The position numbers and the translations under genes were made by a program. A stretch of 64,000 nt of DNA. Source: Streptomyces litmocidini (GTDB lineage: Bacteria; Actinomycetota; Actinomycetes; Streptomycetales; Streptomycetaceae). The notes beneath the pieces were generated by a model, which was not told the origin of the DNA, made no database searches, and saw nothing but the letters and a program-made list of their open reading frames with translations. The stretch is taken from positions 62,001 to 126,000 of the forward strand of contig NZ_BMTQ01000017.1 of NCBI RefSeq assembly GCF_014649755.1, written 5' to 3'. This document shows, piece by piece, positions 46,706-57,637 of this stretch (position 1 is the stretch's first letter; every line of letters starts with the position of its first letter).

Positions 46706-47754
46706 GCACCCTGCAACTCCTCCTCGCCGTCCTCCTGGTCCTCGCCAACGGCTTCTTCGTCGGGGCCGAGTTCGCCCTCGTCTCCGTCCGGCGCAGTCAG
46801 ATCGAGCCGCTCGGCGGTGCCAGGGCCAAGCAGGTCCTGCACGGCCTGGAGAACCTGCCGCAGATGATGGCCGCCGCCCAGTTCGGCATCACCGTCTGCT
46901 CCCTGACGCTCGGCGCCGTCGCCGAGCCGACCGTCGCCCGGCTCCTCGAGCCGGTCTTCCACTCGGTCGGCGTCCCGGAGGGGCTGATCCATCCGCTCGG
47001 CTACGTCATCGCCCTCGCCGCGGTCGTCTTCCTCCACCTCGTCATCGGCGAGATGGTCCCGAAGAACCTGGCGATGGCGGACCCCGAGCGCACCGCCCTC
47101 TGGCTCGCCCCCGCCCTCGTCGGCTTCGCCCGGCTCTGCCGGCCGGTCACGGCCGCGCTCGGGGCCTGCGCCCGGCTGGTCCTGCGGGCGTTCAAGGTCG
47201 AGCCGAAGGACGAGGTGGAGGCGGTCTTCACCAGCGCCCAGCTCGGCCGTCTCGTGGAGGACGCGGGCCAGGCGGGGCTGCTCGACCCGGCCGAGCAGGA
47301 GCGTCTGGAGGACGCCCTCGAACTGGGCAGCCGCCCGGTGACGGACGTCCTCATCGCCCACGGCTCCCTCGTCACGGTCCCGCCGTCGGTCACCCCGCGC
47401 GAGATCGAGGAGCTGACCGTGCGGACCGGGTACTCCCGCTTCCCGGTCCGCGCCGAGGGCCGGACGACCTTCATGGGCTTCGTGCACGTGAAGGACGTCC
47501 TGGACCTGGAGGAGCGGGAGCGGGCGGTGCCGCAGCGGCTGTGGCGCCCGATGGCGACGCTCCGCGCGGAGCTGCCGCTCGACGACGCCCTCACCGTGAT
47601 GCGCCGCGCCGCCACCCATCTGGCGCAGGTCGCGGACGGCTCGGGCCGGGTCCTCGGCCTGGTCGCCCTGGAGGACGTCCTGGAGATGCTGGTGGGCGAG
47701 GTCCGCGACCCGGCGCACCGCGTCCAGCCGGCCCCGGCGCGCACGGCCCGGTGA
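46702..47754 (+). CDS. CNNM/CorC-type membrane protein (second of pair)
   Basis: 350 residues: DUF21/CNNM membrane domain (LANGFFVGAEFALVSVRRSQI, AAAQFGITVCSLTLG) and a CBS pair, but no C-terminal CorC domain. It is therefore a shorter paralogue of the upstream gene. ATG overlaps the previous stop (ATGA), so the two are probably made together and may form a heteromer. A strong hairpin follows. Confidence 0.92.
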   Translation: MSTLQLLLAVLLVLANGFFVGAEFALVSVRRSQIEPLGGARAKQVLHGLENLPQMMAAAQFGITVCSLTLGAVAEPTVARLLEPVFHSVGVPEGLIHPLGYVIALAAVVFLHLVIGEMVPKNLAMADPERTALWLAPALVGFARLCRPVTAALGACARLVLRAFKVEPKDEVEAVFTSAQLGRLVEDAGQAGLLDPAEQERLEDALELGSRPVTDVLIAHGSLVTVPPSVTPREIEELTVRTGYSRFPVRAEGRTTFMGFVHVKDVLDLEERERAVPQRLWRPMATLRAELPLDDALTVMRRAATHLAQVADGSGRVLGLVALEDVLEMLVGEVRDPAHRVQPAPARTAR

Positions 47755-47774
47755 CCGGGGGAGTCGGCTGACCC

Positions 47775-47814
47775 GGTGCTCCGGTGCTCCGGTGCTCCGG
47801 TGCTCCGGCGCTCC
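47775..47814. repeat. 8-bp tandem repeat
   Basis: GGTGCTCC occurs four times in perfect tandem (47775-47806), with a fifth copy that has one change (GGCGCTCC). Confidence 0.85.
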
Positions 47815-47815
47815 G

Positions 47816-47861
47816 GGGTCCGCCGACCCCGGGGGTCGGCGCTCCGGGGGTCGGCGGACCC
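47816..47861. terminator. Bidirectional terminator between CNNM and AAA+ genes
   Basis: A 15-bp perfect stem (47816-47830 with 47847-47861, GGGTCCGCCGACCCC) and a 16-nt loop, placed between convergent genes. Confidence 0.75.
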
Positions 47862-47904
47862 GAGGCCGGGGATCCGCCGACCCGGGCCCGGGGCCCGGTG
47901 CCCC

Positions 47905-49812
47905 CTAGTACCCCGGGGGCTCCTGCTGCGGGCCGCGGTCGACCGGACCGCGGCCCGACAGGACCTCGCCGTACGCCTGCATGAGGTCGGCGAGCCGGAG
48001 GGTGGCGAGGTCCTCCCGGTTCGGGGTCCCCGGGTATCCGGAGAGCCGCAGGTCCCGGTAGGCGCAGGACTTCTCGTACAGGGTGCGCAGGAAGCGGCCG
48101 TTGCCGAGCTCGTCGATCCAGCCCTGGTCGACGACGTGTCCGCTGATCGAGCGGAGTTCGTCGAGGGCCTCCCCGTCCCAGCAGTCCCCGTTGGCCGCCG
48201 CGAGGACCTCGCCGATGGCGGTGAGTTCCAGCGGGCGGTACGAGGGGAAGTCGACGCGGGTGGTGAACCGGGAGGACAGCCCGGGGTTGGTGCTGAGCAG
48301 CCGGTCCATGCCCTCGGGGTAGCCGGCCAGGATGACCACGAGGTGGTCGCGGTTGTCCTCGGCCCGCTTCAGGAGCACCTGGAGGGCCTCGTCCCCGTAG
48401 GCGTCGCCCTTGCTGTAGCCGGTGTTGGAGAGCGCGTAGGCCTCGTCCACGAACAGCACCCCGCCGACCGCCGAGTCGATCAGCTCATTGGCCTTGACCG
48501 CGGTCTGACCCAGGAACTCGCCGACCATGTCGGCCCGTTGGGCCTCCACGAGGTGGTCGCCGCCGAGCAGCCCGAGTGCGTAGAACACCCGGCCGAGGAT
48601 CCGGGCGACCGTGGTCTTCCCGGTGCCCGAGGGGCCGGAGAAGACGAAGTGCCGCTTGGGAGGCTGGACCGGAAGGCCCTGCCCGGCCCGGAGCCGTGCC
48701 ATCTCCAGCTGCGCCGAGAGCGCCTTGACCTGGCGCTTGACCGGTTCGAGCCCGACCATGCCCTCCAGTTCGGCGAGCGCCTCCGCGAGGAGCACCGGGT
48801 CGGTGGGCCCGGCCGGGAAGCGCTGCCCGGGCAGCGGGGCCTTCTGCCGTACGGTCTCCGGCGGTGTGACGGGGGCGGCCGGCGGCACCGGTTCGGGCGC
48901 GAGCCGCAGTCCGTCGCCGAGACCACCCGCCTCGGGCTCGGTGCCCGGCACGGTGTCCACCGCGTCCTGCCCGAGGCCCCCGCCGAGGGTGCCCATCGCG
49001 ACGGTCGCGAGCCCGGCCGGGTCGTCCACCCCGTCGTAGCCCTCGAAGCCGTCGTACTCGGCGATCGCCGCGAGCCGGGCGGCCGTGTCCATGAACGCGG
49101 GATCGATCCGGTGCACGGCCCGGTAGAGGGGCAGCGCGGCGGCGCTGCGCCCGGTGCCCTCGTGGGCGCGGGCGAGCCAGTAGCGCAGCTCCTTGCGCTG
49201 CGGCTGCTCGCTGCGGCACCGCATCAGCGAGGCCGACAGGAGCGGCTCGGCCTGGCTGTACATCTCCAGGCGCACCCGGGCCATGCCGCCGAAGAGCCCG
49301 GCCTCGATGCCGAGCAGCGGGTCGTCGACGAGGGTCTCGGTGTGCCGGACGAGCTGGTCCCAGTCCTTGACGAGATAGGCGCGGCAGGCGTGCAGGAAAC
49401 GCACCTGAGGGTCCGTGTCGACCGGGGGGAGACCCGCGAGGGCCCGGTCGAGCTCCGGCACGTGGCGGCCGTCGAGCCAGTGGGAGGCGTGCGCGAGCAG
49501 CAGGTCGCGGGGGCTCTCCAGGACCGGCTGCACCCACCAGCCGAGCCAGTACCAGGAGTTGAGGGGGCGGCGGTACCGGTTCCGCTGCTCGCCGAAGCGG
49601 TCGCGGTTGCGGTACATGCGCAGCAGCGCGGTCGTGGTGTCGACCCGGAGCGCGTGCAGCCCGAGCCAGGCGTCCGCCATCCCGGGGTCGATCCGTACCG
49701 CCGTCCGGAACTCGTCCTCCGCCTGCGGATACGCGCCCATCGTGTAGGCGTCGACTCCGCGCAGCCAGGCGAGCTCGGCCGGGGCCTGTGAGCCCTGCGT
49801 GCCGATGTCCAT
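47905..49812 (-). CDS. TPR-AAA+ ATPase of the CbxX/CfqX (EccA-like) group
   Basis: 635 residues from ATG 49812 (GGGGGA upstream). The N-terminal 300 residues are TPR-like helices (AWLRGVDAYTMGAYPQAEDEF, EPLLSASLMRC). A proline-rich linker leads to a single AAA+ domain with Walker A GPSGTGKTT near 391 and Walker B LFVDEAYAL near 449, followed by FPSYRPLE and the sensor region. The domain order resembles EccA of type VII secretion and CbxX/SpoVK proteins, but no ESX gene lies nearby. A chaperone-like ATPase role is inferred. An in-frame ATG at 49833 would add seven residues. Confidence 0.88.
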   Translation of the reverse strand: MDIGTQGSQAPAELAWLRGVDAYTMGAYPQAEDEFRTAVRIDPGMADAWLGLHALRVDTTTALLRMYRNRDRFGEQRNRYRRPLNSWYWLGWWVQPVLESPRDLLLAHASHWLDGRHVPELDRALAGLPPVDTDPQVRFLHACRAYLVKDWDQLVRHTETLVDDPLLGIEAGLFGGMARVRLEMYSQAEPLLSASLMRCRSEQPQRKELRYWLARAHEGTGRSAAALPLYRAVHRIDPAFMDTAARLAAIAEYDGFEGYDGVDDPAGLATVAMGTLGGGLGQDAVDTVPGTEPEAGGLGDGLRLAPEPVPPAAPVTPPETVRQKAPLPGQRFPAGPTDPVLLAEALAELEGMVGLEPVKRQVKALSAQLEMARLRAGQGLPVQPPKRHFVFSGPSGTGKTTVARILGRVFYALGLLGGDHLVEAQRADMVGEFLGQTAVKANELIDSAVGGVLFVDEAYALSNTGYSKGDAYGDEALQVLLKRAEDNRDHLVVILAGYPEGMDRLLSTNPGLSSRFTTRVDFPSYRPLELTAIGEVLAAANGDCWDGEALDELRSISGHVVDQGWIDELGNGRFLRTLYEKSCAYRDLRLSGYPGTPNREDLATLRLADLMQAYGEVLSGRGPVDRGPQQEPPGY

Positions 49813-49990
49813 CGGGTCCCCCACAACCGTCATCGCATGGACGGGATTTGACCGCACCTGGGGGCATCGTACCTGCGCAGGGGGTGCGCGATTAAGGAGA
49901 AGCGCATGATCCGAAATCGGTGACCCTGGGTGAGCGTCAAGGGGCGTGAAGGGAGTGGAAGGGGGCTCGGAGGGGGCTCCCGAGGGCAGA

Positions 49991-50030
49991 ACGAAGCCCC
50001 CGATCACGGGGGAACAACCGGGGGCTTCGT
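49991..50030 (-). terminator. Hairpin downstream of the P-loop kinase gene
   Basis: ACGAAGCCCCCG at 49991-50002 pairs with CGGGGGCTTCGT at 50019-50030. A competing small hairpin (CCCCCG, loop ATCA, CGGGGG at 49997-50012) uses the same left bases. The remainder of the 320-bp gap between the AAA+ and kinase genes shows nothing else apart from a 6-bp hairpin at 50038-50055. Confidence 0.7.
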
Positions 50031-50132
50031 ATCCGCGGCGGCTCCGAAAAGCCGCACATTCAGAACGTAAGACCTGTACGGCCCCTCGGTCAAGCGAAGT
50101 TGGGGGACTTGCGGAAGCGGACTTCCACCCCC

Positions 50133-50762
50133 TCAGATCACCGACGGGAAGCCGTCACCGTGCGTGATGATCTGGTGCGCGCCCGCTGTCACGGCCGGCC
50201 CGGGAAGCCAGTCGTACCCCTCCCCGCACTCCCGTACCAGGGCGTCGGCGAAGGGCCGGGAGGGGTCCTCGGCGAAATGGCGAGTCTCCGCCACGGTCCA
50301 GCCGTCCCAGAAGGAGGCCTGCTCCGGACCGTCCCGCCGACGCCCGCGCGCCCAGGAGTCCTCGGCGGCGCGCTCCATCCACAGCAGCCGCGCCAGGAAC
50401 GGCCGCACCACCCGCCGGCCGGCGCCGACGCCCTCGACGAGCACCACCGGGGCCGCGGGCAGCACCCGCGCCTCCCCGAAGCGCCGCAGCGCCCAGTCGT
50501 ACGGGCGGTAGGAGGCGGTCCCGCCCCGGGAGAGCGGCTCCAGGACCCGCTCCCGCAGCCGGCCGGTCCACGCGAAGAGCTCCTCGTGGGTGGCGAGGTC
50601 GTCGAGGTGGAGGACCGGGGCGTCGCCGAGGGCGGCGGACAGCCGGGCCGCCAGGGTGGACTTGCCGGAGCCCGCGTGGCCGTCGACCGCCACCAGCCGG
50701 ACCGGTCCGCAGGAGGGCGGCAGCCGGAGCAGCGCGTGGGCCGCGCGGTCGAGGTCGTTCAT
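50133..50762 (-). CDS. P-loop kinase, uridine kinase-like
   Basis: 209 residues from ATG 50762 (MNDLDRAAHALL); the frame goes on upstream without features. Walker A GHAGSGKST near residue 32, LHLDDLATHEEL as the nucleoside-binding region, and VLVEGVGAGRR as Walker B. Resembles the small uridine-kinase-like proteins of Streptomyces; the substrate is not certain. Confidence 0.85.
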   Translation of the reverse strand: MNDLDRAAHALLRLPPSCGPVRLVAVDGHAGSGKSTLAARLSAALGDAPVLHLDDLATHEELFAWTGRLRERVLEPLSRGGTASYRPYDWALRRFGEARVLPAAPVVLVEGVGAGRRVVRPFLARLLWMERAAEDSWARGRRRDGPEQASFWDGWTVAETRHFAEDPSRPFADALVRECGEGYDWLPGPAVTAGAHQIITHGDGFPSVI

Positions 50763-50987
50763 GGTCCCAGCGTAGGGGAGCGGGGACCGCCGCAGGTCAG
50801 CGAGGCGCCGCCGCCAGTGGTGAAGACCAATATTGGTGCGGCGACGCGAGCCGAAGTGCTGGCGGAGGCCCCACGGGAGCCGGGATAGTGGGCCCGCGCA
50901 GCCCGCCCCTCCACCGGTGCCGAGGCCCGTCCGTCCACGCCTCGGCACGCTCGTACGCCCACCGTTCTCGACTGGGGGTCACCGCCC

Positions 50988-52391
50988 ATGACCAGCTCCA
51001 CCCCACGCAGAACCGTCCTCGCCGCGGCGCTCGCGGCCGCCGCGGGAACGGCCGCCGCCGCTCCCGCCACCGCCGCGGACCCCGCGACCGGCACCGGCCC
51101 CGGCAGCACCGCCCCCGACCGCGCGGCCGACGACGCCGAGCGGGGCCACGCCCCCGACGCCGGGCTCGTCGACAACCGCTTCTGGTCCTCGTACACGGAC
51201 TGGCGGTGCGGTACGACGGCCGGCACGAAGGCGGTCGCCGGTCCCCGGCCCGGCCTGGTCCTCGCCGCGCCCGCCGGGCTCGTCGACTACACCGACCCGC
51301 ACACCGGCCGCACCTCCGCCTGGGAGTACGCGAGCTGGACCTCGCCCGTCCACACCCCGGCCGTGCCCGCCACCGAGGTCATCGCCTCCTGGAACGCCTC
51401 CACCCCGCCCGGCACCTGGCTCCAGGTCGAACTGTCCGGCACGTACTCCGACGCCACCACCACCCCCTGGTACGTGATGGGCCGCTGGGCCTCCGGAGAC
51501 GGCGACATCCGCCGCACCTCGGTCGACGACCAGACCGACGGCAGGAGCACCGTCTGGACCGACACCTTCGCGATCGACGACGCCGCGAGCGGCCTGCGGC
51601 TGCGCTCGTACCGGCTGCGCCTCACCCTCCACCGCGCCCCCGGCACCGACCTCACCCCGACGGTTCGGCGGATCGGCGCCATGGCCTCGGACGTCCCCGA
51701 CCGCTTCACCGTCCCGGCCACCGAACCGGGCCTCGACCACGAGCTGGACGTCCCGCGCTACTCGCAGAACACCCACGTCGGCCAGTACCCCGAGTACGAC
51801 AACGGCGGCGAGGCCTGGTGCAGCCCGACCTCCTCGCAGATGATCGTCGAGTACTGGGGCCGCCACCCCTCCGCCGAACAGCTGGCCTGGGTGAACCCGG
51901 CCTTCGCCGACCCGCAGGTCTGCCACGCCGCCCGCTTCACCTACGACCACCAGTACCAGGGCTGCGGCAACTGGCCCTTCAACGCCGCCTACGCGGCCAC
52001 CTACCCCGACATGAACGCCGTGGTCACCCGGCTGCGCTCGCTCACGGAACTGGAATCGCTGGTCCGCGTCGGCATCCCGGCCATAACGTCCCAGTCCTTC
52101 CGCAAGGAGGAGCTGACCGGAGCCGGGTACGGCACCTCGGGCCACCTGATGACCGTCATCGGCTTCACGGCGGACGGCGACGTCATCGCCAACGACCCGG
52201 CCTCCCCCAGCAACGAGGCCGTCCGCCGGGTCTACCGGCGGCGCGAGTGGGAGAACATCTGGCTCCGCACCAAGCGGTACGACGCGAACGGCAAGGTCAG
52301 GAGCGGTACGGGCGGGGTCTGTTACCTCTACTGGCCCACTGAGCCGGCACCGGGTCAGCACCGGGTGTTGCGGTCGCTCGGTCTGCTGTGA
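50988..52391 (+). CDS. Secreted C39-like peptidase
   Basis: 467 residues. Twin-arginine-like signal (PRRTVLAAALAAAAGTAAAAPATAA). The middle part is a beta-rich domain (WNASTPPGTWLQVELSG, DTFAIDDAASGLRLRSYRLRL). The C-terminal papain-like domain has Cys278 in WCSPTSSQM, His386 in GHLMTVIGF and Asp or Asn of NDPASP near 403, a complete C39/DUF3335-like triad. It is exported and lacks a transporter partner, so not a bacteriocin-type leader peptidase. Substrate unknown. Confidence 0.88.
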   Translation: MTSSTPRRTVLAAALAAAAGTAAAAPATAADPATGTGPGSTAPDRAADDAERGHAPDAGLVDNRFWSSYTDWRCGTTAGTKAVAGPRPGLVLAAPAGLVDYTDPHTGRTSAWEYASWTSPVHTPAVPATEVIASWNASTPPGTWLQVELSGTYSDATTTPWYVMGRWASGDGDIRRTSVDDQTDGRSTVWTDTFAIDDAASGLRLRSYRLRLTLHRAPGTDLTPTVRRIGAMASDVPDRFTVPATEPGLDHELDVPRYSQNTHVGQYPEYDNGGEAWCSPTSSQMIVEYWGRHPSAEQLAWVNPAFADPQVCHAARFTYDHQYQGCGNWPFNAAYAATYPDMNAVVTRLRSLTELESLVRVGIPAITSQSFRKEELTGAGYGTSGHLMTVIGFTADGDVIANDPASPSNEAVRRVYRRREWENIWLRTKRYDANGKVRSGTGGVCYLYWPTEPAPGQHRVLRSLGLL

Positions 52392-52596
52392 GCACGGGGG
52401 ACCCCCTCGCGCTCCTGCTGTGAGCACGTACGGCCCCGCGGTCGTCCCGGCGGCCCGACCCCGGTCGGGTGAAACCCGCGAACCGCCTGCGCGCGGTGAT
52501 CATGGGTGCCACAGTGCTGGCCGGCTCCGTGCCCCGCCCGGCCGGGCCGCGGCTCACCGCGACCGCGGCCGTCGGGGTTCCGGCGAGGCCACGTCC

Positions 52597-54235
52597 GGGG
52601 TGCGCGTGGCCCGTGGCCCGGTGTGGCCGGAGGACCTGGCCGTGCCGGACGGGACCGCGCGGCGCGCCCTGATGCGGTGAAAGGCGGCCGATCCCGCGTG
52701 GCGCCCGGCCGAGGAGGCGCTCGCGGCGGCCGAGGACGTGCGGGTGATCCTTCCCGACGGCCCGGAGCACGAAGGGCCGCGGGCGTGGCTGGGGGAACGG
52801 GACGTCCCGTACCGGGTCAGCCGCTACTGGGAGGAGGCCGGTCAGGTCGGCACGGTCGACGACACGGGCGGCGGCTGTACGGAGCTGGTCGCGGCGGGTC
52901 CGGACGGCGTGGCACCCGCCGCCGGGCCACGGGCGGTGGTGGCCCGGGACGCCTTCGCCGCCCAGGGGGACGCGTTGGAGGAGCTGCCGGACGGTGACGG
53001 CGACACGTACGTGCCCGTCGACGAGCTGCTGCCGGCGGACCGGGCGGCACGGGCCGCCGGCAGCACCGAGGCGGCCGTCCGCGTCACCCGGCAGGTCACC
53101 GGGGACGGCGGCGGCGTTCTCGTCTGCTGCGGCAGCAAGCGCGGGGCACGGTCCACGGCGCTCGCGCCGGCCGCCCACCGGGGCGTGCCCACCGCCGGTG
53201 TGGACGCCGACGACGCCGAACTCGTCGAGCGACTGTGCACCGAGGCCGGGGTGCGCCCGCACCACCGGGACCGGCCGTACAAGCGGGAGGCCGAGCAGGC
53301 GTTCCGCGCCCGCGAGGCCGAGATCCTGGTGGCCACCTCCACGGTGGCGGCCGGCGTCGACCTCCCCGCCCGCGCGGTCGTCGTCTGCGACACGCCCCTC
53401 GGTCTGGACCGCATCGAGGTGTCGATGGCCCATCAGGTGTTCGGGCGAGCCGGGCGCATCGGTGCCGGAGAGCGCGAGGGCTGGGCGTCCCTGCTGAGCG
53501 ACCCGGCGGAACGGGCGCACTGGCAGGCCCGGTTGGCCGCCGGCCACACCGTACGCTCGCGCCTGGACGATCACCTGGCCGACCACCTCCTCGCCGAGGC
53601 GGTGCGGGAACGCGTTCCGACCCTCGACGAGGCGGAGCACTGGTGGGCCGGGAGGCTCGCCGCGCACCAGGGGCACGACGGCGTCGAACCGCTGCACGAG
53701 GCGGCACAGTTCCTCGCCCGGTGGGCTGTCTGCGGTCCGTCGCCGACCAGGGCCGTCTCGAGCCCGGCGCGCTGGGCCGGTTGACCAGTCGCTTCATGGT
53801 CGACTCCGTGCTCGCCGACGACCTGGCGACGGCTTTGCGGCAGGCCCCGTCGCCCGAAGGCCCGCACATCGCGGAGCAGTTGCTCGCCACCCTGCTCAGC
53901 ACCCGCCCGCCCGTACTCGAACAGGCGCCGTTCACCGAGCGGGCGAAGGCCGCCCTGCGCCGGGTCCTGCGGGAGACCGGGCAGGCGGACGAGGAGCCGG
54001 ACGACCCGTGGGGTCCCGGCCCGACGGAGGAACCGGATCCGGAGGGCGACGAACAACGGCCGCGGGCCGGAGACCCGGCCCGCGCGGTCCTGCTGCTCGC
54101 GGGCCCCGTCCGCGTCTCTTCCGCGGCCGCCCCTCGTACGTCCTCGGCATCCCCGTGGACTTCATGACCGGCATCCTGGAGGAGGCCCAGCGCTGTCCGG
54201 CCTGGCTCGGTGCGTACGCGGCGGTGCGGGCCTGA
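52597..54235 (+). pseudogene. Decayed SF2 (DEAD/DEAH-type) helicase
   Basis: Only the C-terminal part of a helicase remains, in three frames. From about 52597 one frame reads through an in-frame TGA at 52678 into a RecA-like C-terminal domain with ILVATSTVAAGVDLPARAVVV (motif V) and HQVFGRAGRIG (motif VI). Near 53724 the similarity jumps to another frame (LEPGALGRLTSRFMVDSVLADDL), and near 54105 to a third (RPSYVLGIPVDFMTGILEEAQ), ending at 54235. No Walker A or DEAD/DEAH motif is present. The longest intact piece is 52738-53784 (348 residues). The N-terminal ATPase half is probably deleted. Confidence 0.78.
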
Positions 54236-54383
54236 TCGGGCCGTGCGGCCACGGGGCCACGAGCCCCGCGCCCGACGGCGCCCGGGGCGGCGGCCGGCAC
54301 CGCCCACCCCCTGCGCGGCGGACCCGGGGCACGTGACGGACGTCTCTACCGCGGGGCGGTGCCCGTGGCGCATGGTGGTTCCC

Positions 54384-54527
54384 ATGACCTCCACCACCCA
54401 CCCCCGCCTCCTCGTCCGCGCCCGGACCGGCGGCCCCGACGACGGCCCCGAGGTCCTGGAGCACGTCCTCGGCTGGACCCTGGTCGTCCTGCTCGCCCTC
54501 CTCGTCACCCGGGCGGGCCTCATGTGA
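54384..54527 (+). CDS. Small single-span membrane protein, hypothetical
   Basis: 47 residues (MTSTTHPRLLVRARTGG then EVLEHVLGWTLVVLLALLVTRAGLM). One clear C-terminal membrane segment at about residues 28-45. ATG 54384 has a weak ribosome site; ATG 54372 in the same frame is possible. It lies in a region of decay, so the call rests mainly on the hydrophobic segment and on the third-position GC. Confidence 0.4.
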   Translation: MTSTTHPRLLVRARTGGPDDGPEVLEHVLGWTLVVLLALLVTRAGLM

Positions 54528-54529
54528 GG

Positions 54530-54650
54530 CCGTCGTGACCGGCGGGCGTCCGCGTGCGTCCTCCCGGCGTCGGCCCGGTCCGGTGACCGTGTGTGCCCCC
54601 GGCGTCGGCCCGGCCGGGCAACCGTGTGCATCCTCGGCGTCCGCGTGATC
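54530..54650. repeat. 35-bp degenerate tandem repeats
   Basis: CGGCGTC starts at 54565, 54600 and 54635, exactly 35 bp apart, with neighbouring GGCCCGG and CCGTGTG shared by the first two copies; a partial earlier copy begins near 54541. Confidence 0.65.
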
Positions 54651-54730
54651 CCCCGGGCCGGAACGGGCATACTCCCCGCGATCTCGGCACTCCGCGCGCG
54701 CCCGCGCCCGGCAGGGAGGAGCGTCCGGCC

Positions 54731-56294
<1,564 letters not shown>

Positions 56295-56439
56295 GCCCTG
56301 ACCAACGCGCCCCGACGGCCGAGGGTCACCGCCGAGCGGATTCGAGCGGCAGTTCGCCCGGTACCCGGTGCACGACTCTGGCCCCCCGAACAGAAACTGA
56401 CGTACCGTCAGATCCCATTCGCCGCTCAGGAGGACAGCC

Positions 56440-57543
56440 GTGGACGACGACCGGCCCGTCGCGCTCGACGAATACCCCGTGCACCAGGCACCGCTCTCGA
56501 TGAAGCACCACGTCAGCGGCGACCGGAACGCCTACGACCGGTGCATCTTCCACGTCTTCGACCACGCGGGCCGGGCCCTGCTCGTCACCGGTCTCGGCGT
56601 CTACCCCAACACCGGGGTCGTCGACGCCTACGCCACCCTGCGCACCGGCGACCGGCTGCACGCCGTGCGCGCCTCCGACGCCCTCGGCGACGACCGGACG
56701 GACCTCTCCGTCGGCCCGCTGACCATCACCGTCGACGAACCCCTCCGACGCCTCTCCCTGCACTGCGAGGCAGACCCCGACGACCCGGACGGGCTCTCCT
56801 TCGACCTCACCTGGACCGGCGACTTCCCCGCCGTCTGGGAACCCCACCACACCCAGCGCCACGGCGGCCGGCTCACCCTCGAAGGCCGCCGCTTCGTCCA
56901 GGCCGGGCACTGCGCGGGCACCCTCAGGGCCGGCGGCGAGGAGTTCACCGTCACGGCGGGGGAGTGGACCGGCACCCGCGACCGCAGCTGGGGCGTCCGC
57001 CCCCTCCCCGGCGAGGAACCCGGCCGCGCCGCCGAGTTCCGCCCCGAGGGCTTCCACTGGCTCTGGATCCCGATGCGCTTCGAGGACCGCTTCCTCATGG
57101 TCATCGCCCAGGAGGACGCCGACGGCTACCGCACCCTCAACGAGGCCCTGCTCGTGCGGAACGGCCACCGCGACACCCAGCTCGGCTGGCCCCGTACCGA
57201 GATCACGTACCGCCCCGGCACCCGCCGTCCCGAGCGGGCCACCGTCCACCTCACCGACCCGGCCGGAAAACCCCTGGAGATCGGCGTCGAGATCCTCGCC
57301 TCCTCCCCGCTCGCCGTCGGCGCCGGCTACCCGCCCGCCACCGACTGGCAGCACGGGACCTGGCAGGGCCGCGGCTGGACCGACCGCCGCGTCTACGACC
57401 TCTCCGACCCCGCCGCCCACCCCGTGGCCGCCTACGGAGTCACCGACCACGCCGCCCGCTTCACCCTCGACGGCCGCACCGGCCACGGCATCTTCGAACA
57501 CGGCTCCTTCGGCCGACACGACCCCAGCGGCTTCACCGCATAG
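56440..57543 (+). CDS. Hydroxyneurosporene-synthase (CrtC)-like beta protein
   Basis: 367 residues, mainly beta-strand, no signal peptide. The pattern GEWTGTRDRSWGVRPL and the long stretches of antiparallel strands resemble the CrtC/lipocalin-like double barrel family (DUF7064/DUF7065 type). In these proteins the barrel handles hydrophobic ligands, but no carotenoid gene is near. GTG 56440 with AGGAGG upstream. Probably co-oriented with the phosphotransferase. Confidence 0.8.
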   Translation: MDDDRPVALDEYPVHQAPLSMKHHVSGDRNAYDRCIFHVFDHAGRALLVTGLGVYPNTGVVDAYATLRTGDRLHAVRASDALGDDRTDLSVGPLTITVDEPLRRLSLHCEADPDDPDGLSFDLTWTGDFPAVWEPHHTQRHGGRLTLEGRRFVQAGHCAGTLRAGGEEFTVTAGEWTGTRDRSWGVRPLPGEEPGRAAEFRPEGFHWLWIPMRFEDRFLMVIAQEDADGYRTLNEALLVRNGHRDTQLGWPRTEITYRPGTRRPERATVHLTDPAGKPLEIGVEILASSPLAVGAGYPPATDWQHGTWQGRGWTDRRVYDLSDPAAHPVAAYGVTDHAARFTLDGRTGHGIFEHGSFGRHDPSGFTA

Positions 57544-57614
57544 GGCCTGTCTTCCGGATCGGTCCGGGCTCGCGCCGGGCCCCGCGAGCCCGGCCCGATC
57601 CGAAAGACAGGCCC
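57543..57614. terminator. Long imperfect palindrome after the CrtC-like gene
   Basis: GGGCCTGTC at 57543-57551 pairs with GACAGGCCC at 57606-57614; most of the interior also pairs (CGGATCGG with CCGATCCG, GGGCTCGCG with CGCGAGCCC), giving a stem of about 30 bp with few mismatches. It lies only 24 nt before the next start codon. Confidence 0.65.
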
Positions 57615-57637
57615 CAGTCCACGAGAGGGAGCGCCCC

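Noticed and set aside
49921..50132. tRNA or other stable RNA
   Set aside because: No T-arm GGTTCRA-type sequence or cloverleaf; only terminator-like hairpins.
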